Source: Larix sibirica
Lineage: Eukaryota; Streptophyta; Pinopsida; Pinales; Pinaceae
Length of the DNA: 10,039 nucleotides
NCBI GenBank assembly: GCA_004151065.3
Contig: NWUY0300009168.1
Coordinates: forward strand, 8,503 to 18,541
Direction: 5' to 3'
The notes under the pieces are model-generated. The model did not search any database. It had not been told where the DNA came from and worked only from the letters and a program-made list of their open reading frames with translations. Both the position numbers and the translations under genes were made by a program. This document shows, in pieces, positions 1-7,037 of this stretch. Every line of letters starts with the position of its first letter. Positions within the stretch are counted from its first letter, which is position 1.

Positions 1-468
1 TATACGAGCCTTGAACCTTTAGCCTTCACCAACAAGGAGGCCAAAAACAACTAGAGCATTACTCAGGGTGCAGACATTCAAAAAGCATCGCGCAGTGCAT
101 TTAATGTCGCTGGATTATGACCAATTGGATAGACAAGTTGGATCAAATCTAACAGTCCATATCTCATGAACAACATTATGCTGAAATTACATCAAATCAC
201 TATTCAAGTCATTTCATTTTGGGTTACTCAAATCAAAGCATTATGAAAGAAATCTGGATCTAAGCTGTAAATACATCTTTAAAATAAAGAAGTTGTCCAA
301 TGCATTAGTCTTTCAGCTAAGAGTACTCAATCTGTTATGCAAACACATCCAGTGCGATTCAGATAAAAAAACATGCCTCCTACATTGATTATCTATGAAT
401 CCAAATTTATCCATTTTACCACTTTAAGCTAATGCGCCGCCATTGAGAATCAACAACCACTTAAACAA
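1..468. other. Non-coding flank, no gene seen
   Basis: No coding similarity or RNA gene is recognisable here. The stretch is AT-rich and lies 3' of the minus-strand carboxylesterase relic, so it would hold that gene's old 3' flank. No clear terminal repeat or duplicated target site was found. Confidence 0.5.
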
Positions 469-1430
469 TTAAGCAATCTGACAGCTTAATACAACGCATA
501 TATAACTACAAACTGAACATTTCGAGTAGAAAAGTCTTATTATTATTATTATTGAAATTTGCAGTCTCAATTTATCCGGATTCTGAAGGACAGAAGGAGA
601 TGAAACGTTGTTAATATGAATCACAGACTCTGAAGAAGAGGAGATGAAGTTGGAGAGTTGTTCCATGAGGCGTTCATAAGAATGACAGTGGGGTTTGACA
701 ACGTAGAAGGCATGCTCTTCTTCCTCTAACACAACAACCTCCACGATCTCATCGCACTCCTTCAACGACTCAGTATTCATGGCAATGATCTTTGAGCATA
801 TCTCTGCCCCCGATAACCACCAACAAAGGGGGCAAAGGACCTCTTCCAGCTTGGATGCTTCGGGGCTCCAAGGGTTCTGAAAGGATGATTTCTGTCACTA
901 CCCACCAGGAGCGAGAGCCGTCAAAATGCGCCTCTCAGCTACATACTGAGAAATGCGTCGGCTGAGCACTCGCTCTCCGATCGTGTGCGTAGCTCACCGC
1001 TGAAGTAAGGATCCATGTAAATGGCACCTCTAACTCTCATGGGACTACACGCTTCAACACCCCCACACCACAAGACCGCATGATTTGCGATGTTGGCACC
1101 GACGCTGTCTCCCAACAGATAGACCGTCGAAAAGCTTGTGTAGGAGTCGAGCCAGGGGTTGTGTTCGAAGTCTCCTCCGTCCACCGCATGGGAGCTCACT
1201 CACTGGAGTGCCGTGATACAGTCGTCGTAGGTGGTGGGGAGCCGGTGCTTCAGAGCCAATCTGTAAGCCAGGGAGACTATGATTGTGCCTACCGACACCG
1301 TCAACTTGAGAGTGTAATTGTGAAAATCTGGCAGTGCAGGAGTGGTAATGCAAAAACCACCGCCGTGGAAATAGATGATTAGTAGGAGGCTACGCTTTTA
1401 TGTTTGTTGTTGGAGGCGGAGCATAGATGA
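469..1430 (-). pseudogene. Plant CXE-type carboxylesterase pseudogene (alpha/beta hydrolase, GID1/HSR203J-like superfamily)
   Basis: Plant CXE proteins are soluble alpha/beta hydrolases that cleave carboxylic esters; the gibberellin receptor GID1 is a relative. Read from high to low coordinates, the relic shows a weak strand-like start (IYAPPP near 1429), then IIYFHGGGF (oxyanion hole, His codon 1365-1367). Next come SLAYRLALKHRLPTTYDD, then LLGDSVGAN with the catalytic Ser at 1104-1106 (family norm GDSAG). RLSLLVGSDRNHPF, GGRDMLKD (catalytic Asp at 800-802) and EEEHAFYV (catalytic His at 712-714) follow in normal family order. In-frame stops lie at 1200-1202 (TGA where ALQW is expected), 939-941 (TAG) and 921-923 (TGA where WRLSLPVG is expected). 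Frameshifts follow the HPF motif, lie near the KLEEV segment, and occur between HEY and ESLKE at about 771. The N-terminal ~70 residues are not recognisable. The last frame runs past the expected C-terminus to 469, so the true 3' end is uncertain. The family call is strong; the subfamily is not resolved. Confidence 0.9.
538..554. repeat. ATT trinucleotide microsatellite
   Basis: A short run of about five TAT/ATT units in the open-frame tail of the esterase relic. On the minus strand it is read as consecutive Ile codons, which suggests this part of the frame is not true coding sequence. Confidence 0.7.
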
Positions 1431-2160
1431 TTCACTGTTTGAAGAAGGGTCTTCCAGGCATAGCTTAAGCACCAATCATAGTTAGCTAATAACAGATAGC
1501 CAGTGGTGCCAACCAGTGATTACCGCTGATAGCCCATCATTGCCAAACGGTTAGTGCTAGTCAGCCAAAAGGAAATCCCCAGGAGGTCTCGATTACTGCA
1601 TAGCCAATACCTAGGAGCCATTCCCACATGGGAACTTGTATAACGACAGCCCCTCATTACCCACCGGGCAGTCCCAGTCAGATAAGAGGTGATCCCCAGG
1701 AGATGACGATTAACGCTAGTCGATACATGGGAGAGAGAGAGAACTGCATTGCCGATACAAGGGAGCTCCCACACGGTATATGTCTGCAACAATCGAGGAG
1801 TACATAAGTCCCTATCGATCAATGCCAACCGATAGGCAATCCTCTCGATGTTGGTACTTAATGAAGTAAATGCTAGGTGGTGATTCGATGCCAAGTGTCA
1901 GTGTAAATGCTTGATACTCCATGCCAAAGTACCATGCCATGAGTCGATGGAGGAGTATGAAAGTGTTAAACATCCAAAGCAATTACTATATATCCCTGCA
2001 TACTACGAAACATATTCGGCGGTACAAGCCCAGTGTTAGAGCGGTACATTGGGACACCAGAGAGGGTGACGTAGCTCGGGACACTTGGCGAGTGAAATCC
2101 CCACGTCAGTTTTCGAGGCTGATATCACCTCTTACCAATCAATCAAAATTAAAATATTAA
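1431..2160. other. Less AT-rich spacer containing diverged repeats; no recognised gene
   Basis: The stretch sits upstream of the minus-strand esterase relic, where its N-terminal codons and promoter should be. No N-terminal CXE sequence could be read. A 124-codon minus-strand open frame (1520-1894) exists, but it is made largely of a repeated DNA unit and resembles no family I know, so I do not call it a gene. A (GA)n run lies near 1730-1742. Composition shifts abruptly to AT-rich at about 2150. Confidence 0.5.
1532..1712. repeat. Two diverged copies of a 64-bp unit, 117 bp apart
   Basis: Copies at 1532-1595 and 1649-1712 align without gaps at roughly 70% identity. They share ATCCCCAGGAG followed by a CGATTA end. 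The similarity continues loosely after each copy (CTGCAT-GCC-ATAC near 1596 and near 1744), and a weaker third echo lies around 1822-1850. This suggests an old tandem array with a unit of about 117-145 bp. On the minus strand the copies read as LLGIT and LLGIS peptides, which explains the long open frame without requiring a gene. Confidence 0.6.
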
Positions 2161-3248
2161 AAATAATCAAAAAATAAAAATTGCTTTGCAAAGCTAAAAC
2201 TTTGTCCATAAAAAAAATTGATTTTCTGAATTTCCTACAACTAACTAATATAGGGAAAATGATTACAACATGTCATGGACATAATAATGTATTATTCTGT
2301 AATGACTATATATTGACTTCTGTATAAATTTATTCTTGAGCATTGCATATGCAGACTATTTATTAAAGTGATTCTTGTTACATATACATTTAGCTCCATA
2401 TATACTCCCTTAATGCCAATCGTGTTCTCTATCCAAAGTCTCCTTGTAATGATAATTCTCATAACTTGCAAATGATAATCTGTAGATTGGAGGTAGATTC
2501 ATTTGATGTCTGTCACGAAACCAAAGTTTTATACCAAAATTGTTGACAAATTGCTCGGTGATGTGGATGTGGTTGGAGATTAATCTTTGAAAGAATTTGT
2601 TGATTCGTTAGACGAGAGAGTATTTTGAGGAGGTCACTGGTCACATGCATTTGAGGATAGCACTTGTCGAGGTAGATCATGTGGTGTGACCACTATCAAG
2701 TTTCCATAAATCACTAGAATGAACATATCTAATGTGTGGGGTATGGAAGGATGCTATTGCTAGATCACAAGTCATAGATCTAACACGAGATCGCATATCT
2801 TCTCACAAGAATTCTAGATCATCTTTACAAATCAAATCACTGCTATGATTGCTGGTTACAAATCATGGAGATCTATAGATTTAAAAACACCTTTAAAAAT
2901 AGAACTTTGAATAAAAAGATGGCTATAACCTTTTTTTTAATCTACATATCTATAACAAAGAATTGCCAGATTCAAATAGATATGTTCATGATTATGAAAC
3001 AAAGAGATTAAATCTGAAAGCATAAACATAGTTACACCACCTGGTTTGTGTTGATGGTTTAGCTCGTATGCACCAACAACTCTTATTTTGCTCCATGCTC
3101 ACCTGAGCACCGTCATCTTGTGCCATCTACTGCGCTTTCCATAGATCACTACTAAGACACTATGGACAACTACCATAGGTTCATTCAAATTGAAAACCTT
3201 CCATGGAAAAACTACGATGGATCTATCGGACCCCTTAAGACCAACGGT
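2161..3248 (-). other. AT-rich stretch, possible interior of a minus-strand LTR element
   Basis: No gag or pol motif could be read on either strand. Because the primer-binding site at 3249-3260 and its LTR point toward lower coordinates, this is where the element's internal region should lie. It may be an untranslated leader, a non-autonomous interior or a decayed gag. No second LTR copy (ending in AAGCATGTTTTTCA on the minus strand) was seen here, so the element is incomplete or its other end is unrecognisable. Confidence 0.4.
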
Positions 3249-3260
3249 GCTCTGATACCA
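3249..3260 (-). promoter_or_regulatory. Primer-binding site for initiator Met tRNA (Ty1/copia type)
   Basis: The minus strand reads TGGTATCAGAGC, the hallmark primer-binding site complementary to the 3' end of plant initiator methionine tRNA, used by most Ty1/copia and some gypsy elements to start minus-strand DNA synthesis. It sits 2 nt inside the TTTTTCA end of the adjacent LTR, the normal spacing. Confidence 0.88.
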
Positions 3261-3262
3261 AA

Positions 3263-3537
3263 TGAAAAACATGCTTGGGCAAAATATGTCAGAAAAGAAC
3301 AAAGCCTCAATCAATTGTATTCACACAAATAGTATCATTATATAGTACAAAGGGTGATGCCACCTCATGGAGATATTTGCTCTAGATCATAACACCTTGC
3401 AGGGTGACTAGGCTAGGCATATTATCCATATCATTTAGTCATCATTTATGATAAATGACTAATATCCTAAATAATAAATACAAATAAAGGTGACGATATT
3501 AACTTTGTGATTGTTAGGTTAAGCCATAAGGCTAACA
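3263..3537 (-). mobile_element. 275-bp 5' LTR of a copia-like (or TRIM/LARD-like) retroelement
   Basis: On the minus strand the segment begins TGTTAGCC and ends TGTTTTTCA, the canonical TG...CA LTR boundaries, with a primer-binding site two bases further on. A TATATAA box lies at 3338-3344, about 195 bp into the LTR, as expected for a U3 promoter; transcription would start about 30 bp further along. The 5' boundary falls in a CA microsatellite, so it is uncertain by a few bases and no target-site duplication can be assigned. The second LTR was not found. The length fits a short plant copia LTR. Confidence 0.78.
3338..3344 (-). promoter_or_regulatory. Probable U3 TATA box of the 275-bp LTR
   Basis: TATATAA on the minus strand, inside the LTR and on the same strand as the primer-binding site. 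Its position (about 75 bp before the LTR end) leaves room for a short R-U5. Inferred from sequence only. Confidence 0.5.
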
Positions 3538-3569
3538 CACACACACACATATATAATGATGATGATGAC
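3536..3569. repeat. Compound microsatellite (CA)n(TA)n(ATG)n
   Basis: Consecutive CA, TA and then ATG/GAT units abut the outer edge of the 275-bp LTR. This is either a pre-existing insertion target or slippage after insertion. Confidence 0.8.
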
Positions 3570-4082
3570 ATTTGATATTAACAAAAGGTTGACATGTTCA
3601 GATTCCTAAACTAGAGTATAAGATGCAAACACCACTAATAAAACAAATAATAATAATGATAATATAATTTTAGGGTCAAAATGTAGTTAGGGAGCAAATT
3701 GATGTAGAAGCCCCCCTTGTTTGTGGAAGAACAAATCCCCTCTACATAGTGATTCGATTGCTTAGAATGGTGTATACACCCTACCTTAGGCCACAAAAAC
3801 AATAAGAGGTTGGTTGCTACCAATAAAACAAGTGTATTGTCTCTACTTCTATCTAGATGACTACAAACTGTTTTGCAAGTAAACAATGTATTGAAGCTAC
3901 TAGTGAACAAAGTGTTTTGTGATGTATTTAGAAAGATGGTTGTTACTACCCCCAATTGTCAAGACGACATTAGGGGCTTCTATCCAATCATTTGCATCTT
4001 GGGTACCAATGGCATGAACACTTTTGTCACTCGTTATTTGTGATTGTAAGGTGCCTTGTAACATTACTACTTTGTTGTGAAT
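3570..4082 (-). other. Probable distal 3' tail of the LINE; no coding content recognised
   Basis: Two minus-strand open frames of 64 and 106 codons cross this stretch, but neither resembles a known protein. It lies immediately 3' of the duplicated LINE tail blocks, so it may be LINE 3' UTR or the original genomic flank. No poly(A)-type tail was found to mark the end of the LINE. Confidence 0.35.
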
Positions 4083-4307
4083 TGAAAGCCTCATTTTGAT
4101 GCTCTTTGGACCTAGTCAACTTCTCCCTTATTTCCTTTGCAAGTTGCTAAAATACATCTTACATGTTCCCTTGCATTGGATGAACTTTTGCGAGTTATCC
4201 AACAATAATACTCTAAAGTTGTGTAAGCTGAGCAACTTTGACTTATAGTTTCATCCTCATGCTATCAATCTCTTCCATGCATAGTTGAATTTTACAATGA
4301 ATGCATG
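4083..4307. repeat. Block A, copy 1 (225 bp)
   Basis: It aligns without gaps to 4472-4696 with 5 mismatches by eye (about 98% identity). Nine bases separate it from block B copy 1. It belongs to the non-coding LINE tail. Confidence 0.95.
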
Positions 4308-4316
4308 CTACGATAA

Positions 4317-4470
4317 TCATTATTTGTTGTTGTTCCCATACCCCATGAGAATCCATTTGGCTTGTTGGATCAAATATGACCCCTCATGCTCTCACTACAC
4401 TTGGGTTTTGTTTGGAGGATTTATCAAAGAAAATGATTATCTTTGTTGTCGTCTTATCCATGCATCAATA
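4317..4470. repeat. Block B, copy 1 (154 bp), duplicate of the LINE RNase H N-terminal half
   Basis: It aligns without gaps to 5386-5539 with one difference (A or G in CTCTC-CTAC). On the minus strand it carries the same RNase H start, IIFFDKSSKQNPSVARA followed by a TGA, with the first catalytic Asp codon at 4423-4425. Here it is followed directly by block A rather than by the rest of RNase H. Confidence 0.95.
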
Positions 4471-4471
4471 A

Positions 4472-4696
4472 TGAAAGCCTCATTTTGATGCTCTTTGGAC
4501 CTAGTCAACTTCTCCCTTATTTCCTTTACAAGTTGCTAAAATTCATCTTACATGTTCCCTTTCATTGGATGAACTTTTGCGAGTTATCCAACAACAATAC
4601 TCTAAAGTTGTGTAAGCTGAGCAACTTTGACTTATAGTTTCATCCTCATGCTATCGATCTCTTCCATGCATAGTTGAATTTTACAATGAATGCATG
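4472..4696. repeat. Block A, copy 2 (225 bp)
   Basis: Partner of 4083-4307. A single base separates it from the end of block B copy 1, which places the duplication joint at about 4470-4472. Confidence 0.95.
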
Positions 4697-5123
4697 TCAA
4701 ATTACCCAAAGTTGATTGGGATGTAGTTCCATGGCTTCTTGAAATTAGAGTGACGTAATGAAAGGACATGGGCAGTGTTCTATAGAAGTCCAAAAAAGGC
4801 CCTTGAAGCAGAAGTACCTTCCCATTATCAAGCTCTTGAAATGACATTGTATTGTAGCTTGTGCATTGATATATCGATTGTGTTGATTGAAGGGTTCAAT
4901 TGGAAGATTAGATGTTTCCAAGTGTGCGAAAGGCAAGAGAGTAGACGATTGTCAGGAAGTGGCATTAAATGGAATAGATAATTTGTTCTTCATGCTTATT
5001 GTATCATGATGCATGTTGCTACTTTTACTCCACTTTGCCCTTTGTGTTGTGTTTTGATGATACGAGAATTAGAGATTATGATTATGGTTTCCATAGTGAT
5101 GTGATGGTTTTGATTCCATTGTT
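4697..5123 (-). other. LINE 3' tail between RNase H and block A
   Basis: This part of the 690-bp A2-B2 spacer lies after the RNase H C-terminus on the minus strand. Short open frames exist on both strands, but none shows a known domain. It is absent from the shorter duplicate unit upstream. Confidence 0.45.
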
Positions 5124-5539
5124 TCAAGTTCCTCCCTCATTTTCTCTAGCATTTGCCGAAATGTTGAACATTGGTAATCCATGATGAAAGGAAAGACACT
5201 TGAAGGAAAAACATCGTAGTTGGGAACGAGAAAGGATGTGTGCTACTGGTAGTGGGGAGGGGGGATGGGAAGAGGAAGAGAGCATTGATATGATGATGAT
5301 ACCAATGTCTCCAACCACTTAGATTGGGCCATGACTTATTCATTTTAGTTGTGTTAGGTTTTGGCACAATGCCAAAGCTTTGCCTTCATTATTTGTTGTT
5401 GTTCCCATACCCCATGAGAATCCATTTGGCTTGTTGGATCAAATATGACCCCTCATGCTCTCGCTACACTTGGGTTTTGTTTGGAGGATTTATCAAAGAA
5501 AATGATTATCTTTGTTGTCGTCTTATCCATGCATCAATA
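5124..5539 (-). pseudogene. LINE RNase H domain remnant
   Basis: RNase H removes the RNA strand after LINE reverse transcription; several plant LINE lineages carry it at the C-terminus of ORF2. The minus strand reads IIIFFDKSSKQNPSVARA, then TGA at 5453-5455 (Gly expected), then GVIFDPTSQM. This is the FDGSSRGNPG...GAGGVI start of the family, with the first catalytic Asp at 5492-5494. After at least one frameshift it continues MVGDIGIIIISMLSSSS and ends LSFHHGLPMFNISANARE. That matches the usual ending (His, R/H...N, ADxxAN), with Asp replaced by Asn in SANA. The first half is block B copy 2. Confidence 0.8.
5386..5539. repeat. Block B, copy 2 (154 bp)
   Basis: Partner of 4317-4470. This is the copy in its proper LINE context, because it connects to the RNase H C-terminal half at 5124-5318 and to the zf-RVT region above it. 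Confidence 0.95.
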
Positions 5540-5689
5540 TTCTTGGCTCTTGGATCCACTCTCTAAGGAGGGGTTCTTTTGATGTGCATTGAAAAGTAGG
5601 GGAGCTTGTTAACACACGTTGAGATATCCAAGTTTGTTCTTGCATGATACTTGATATTTGTGTTCTCTCCCTTGAATACACTCTTGGGA

Positions 5690-6232
5690 ATGTTCCATAA
5701 TTAAACGTTTTATAGAATTAACAATATTGTTCACTTAGACTCTCTTCCTTGAATATTTCCTTGTTTCGTGTCAATTGGATCTTCTAGGACAAGTATTGAA
5801 GGAGGGCCTTCCATATACATGCTAGCATCGAGTTCCTTTTAACACGAATGCATTATTATTTTTTGAGTATAGGAACATATGTTCCTAGTCTATAACCATG
5901 ATTATTTACTTGTAGGCCCAAAGTTGTTTCTTGTCAAATACTCTTGGGGGCACTACATTCCAAAAAACAGATGATGATTGCTTTCTCGGCCAATGTTGTA
6001 CATAGTGCATATTGAGGGACCTTGCATTCCTCTCTTCCCGAAATTCTCCATTGTTAAAAGTTTATTTTGAGATAGAAGTCAATAAAGGTTGCTCACTATT
6101 GGGGGTTTGTTATGATCCCAAAGATGTTCAAGATGGGGGGGGGGATATTTTTGTTGAGGTATTCTGCTTGCTCATATCGTACTGTTTTGAGTAGAGTTGT
6201 ATTTTTGGTCCCCAAACCCATTCATCTAACTT
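5690..6232 (-). pseudogene. LINE ORF2 zf-RVT (reverse-transcriptase zinc-binding) domain remnant
   Basis: The minus strand reads LDEWVWGPKIQLYSKQYDM at about 6229-6170, the (D)xWVWGPKxQGYSVKxGYDxL lead-in typical of plant LINE ORF2. After frameshifts come LLSQNKLLTMENFGKRG and GPSICTMYNIGRESNHHLFF (about 5960-6080). After another frameshift come ECSAPKSI and then a TGA where Trp is expected. A later segment, RNKEIFKEES near 5740-5780, fits the W..RN..IF end of the domain. The second zinc Cys of CxxC is Tyr here (CTMY), which a G-to-A change would produce. Upstream reverse transcriptase is missing from the window. Confidence 0.78.
5870..5887. repeat. 18-bp perfect palindrome
   Basis: TAGGAACATATGTTCCTA is its own reverse complement. 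It lies in the LINE zf-RVT relic. No function can be assigned. Confidence 0.9.
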
Positions 6233-6502
6233 TCATTGTGAGATGAATGTTGACTTGGAAAGGTAGTTGATGAGTAGATTCCATAGAGGTTGGTGATTGG
6301 AGGGTATTAAGGAATATACTTTCATGGATACCCATTCCTTGGTTTCACTTTGAGCATATTCCAACATGTCCTCTAGGGATTCTTCCCATTCACTTGAACC
6401 CAAACCTATAGTACCCCCATGTCCTTTTGGGTCGATGTAAGATGACATTGAACTAGAGAAAATCACTGACTTATAAAACCCTAGATTGAAGATCCTTTCC
6501 AT
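6233..6502 (-). pseudogene. LINE ORF2 segment between reverse transcriptase and zf-RVT (degenerate)
   Basis: An 89-codon minus-strand frame contains GSSEWEESLEDMLEYAQSE, resembling the (G)xxxxFWEDSW linker that precedes zf-RVT in plant LINE ORF2. It then reads PLWNLLINYLSKSTFISQ, ends in a TGA at 6233-6235, and continues in the same frame into the KLDEWVWG motif of the next entry. That continuity is the main evidence that it belongs to the LINE. Similarity fades above about 6460, near where the copia 3' region is expected to begin. Confidence 0.6.
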
Positions 6503-6834
6503 TTGTTAATGAAGAGTTAGATAAACTTGTGTAAGAAAAGCAATAATAACATACTCTTAAACAAAAGAATAACAATAACACATTCACACAATTACACAAG
6601 ACTTACATTGGAAGCCTTTAATAGAAAACCAACCCAAGTGAGAATTGCACCTCTTTCTATCTCATTGTATTAAATCAATCATTCACCATACAATATTTTA
6701 GGTATTTTCAACTTTAATTAACCCTATCCATTCCCCATATTAGATTACCACCCTTATCCCTTCATTGGGATTAGACTACAATGGGGCGAAATGGTTTTTG
6801 AAAAAGCACAAAACATACCAAAATATTTTTTCTT

Positions 6835-6848
6835 GGGGAATTTTCCCC
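6835..6848. repeat. Short inverted repeat GGGGAA-TT-TTCCCC
   Basis: Six-base arms with a two-base centre, 11 bp from the larger hairpin at 6860-6882. Confidence 0.8.
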
Positions 6849-6859
6849 TGAAATCTTGG

Positions 6860-6882
6860 ATGGGGGGCTTGTTGCCCCCCAT
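6860..6882. repeat. Perfect GC-rich hairpin, 9-bp stem and 5-nt loop
   Basis: ATGGGGGGC, loop TTGTT, then GCCCCCCAT. There is no poly(T) tract directly after it, so it is not a bacterial-type terminator. In this setting it could be an RNA structure of the copia 3' LTR transcript or a leftover of a small inverted-repeat element. Confidence 0.85.
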
Positions 6883-7037
6883 GCCTTGCCAACGGAGGGG
6901 TTGGGTCCTCCCTATACCAACTTCATTTTTGGGACTTCCCTCGAACCCCTTGCAGGATGTGGCTATACTTACTTGCAAGAATACAACACTTATCCAACCT
7001 TCTAAAAAATAGAGTTAGGGGTAAGGCATTCATATTA

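Larger units (their letters stand above)
6503..7037 (-). mobile_element. Probable 3' untranslated region and 3' LTR of the copia element
   Basis: The stretch lies between the copia pol stop (7038-7040) and LINE sequence, exactly where a minus-strand copia 3' LTR must be. A TG start is possible at 6988-6987 (TGTTGTATTC after a weakly purine-rich AGAAGGTTGGATAAG), with a CA end near 6510. The matching 5' LTR is outside the window, so the boundaries are unproven. The segment has an unusual GC-rich core with two inverted repeats (6835-6848 and 6860-6882). No gene is seen. Confidence 0.5.

Noticed and set aside
1054-1382. Open frames of about 100 codons on both strands (1054-1353 minus and 1080-1382 plus)
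   Set aside because: Both overlap the carboxylesterase relic in wrong frames. Only the frame carrying HGGGF and GDSVGAN matches a known family.
1520-1894. 124-codon minus-strand open frame as a novel gene
   Set aside because: Its peptide is internally repetitive because the DNA is a diverged tandem repeat. It has no known domain and no promoter or start context that I can support.
4083-4696. Blocks A1 and A2 as the two LTRs of a small element
   Set aside because: They lack TG...CA ends and a primer-binding site. B1 lies between A1 and A2 and B2 lies beyond A2, so a tandem duplication with an internal deletion explains all four blocks better.
4083-5539. CRISPR-like or immune array because of repeated blocks
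   Set aside because: The blocks are 150-225 bp, irregularly spaced and part of a LINE 3' end; there are no short regular repeats or cas genes.
6860-6882. Intrinsic transcription terminator
   Set aside because: There is no following poly(T) tract and the setting is a plant retroelement, where such terminators are not used by RNA polymerase II.
6754-7012. Overlapping open frames on both strands near the GC-rich hairpins
   Set aside because: Neither resembles a protein family. They arise because the inverted repeats and GC-rich runs contain few stop codons.
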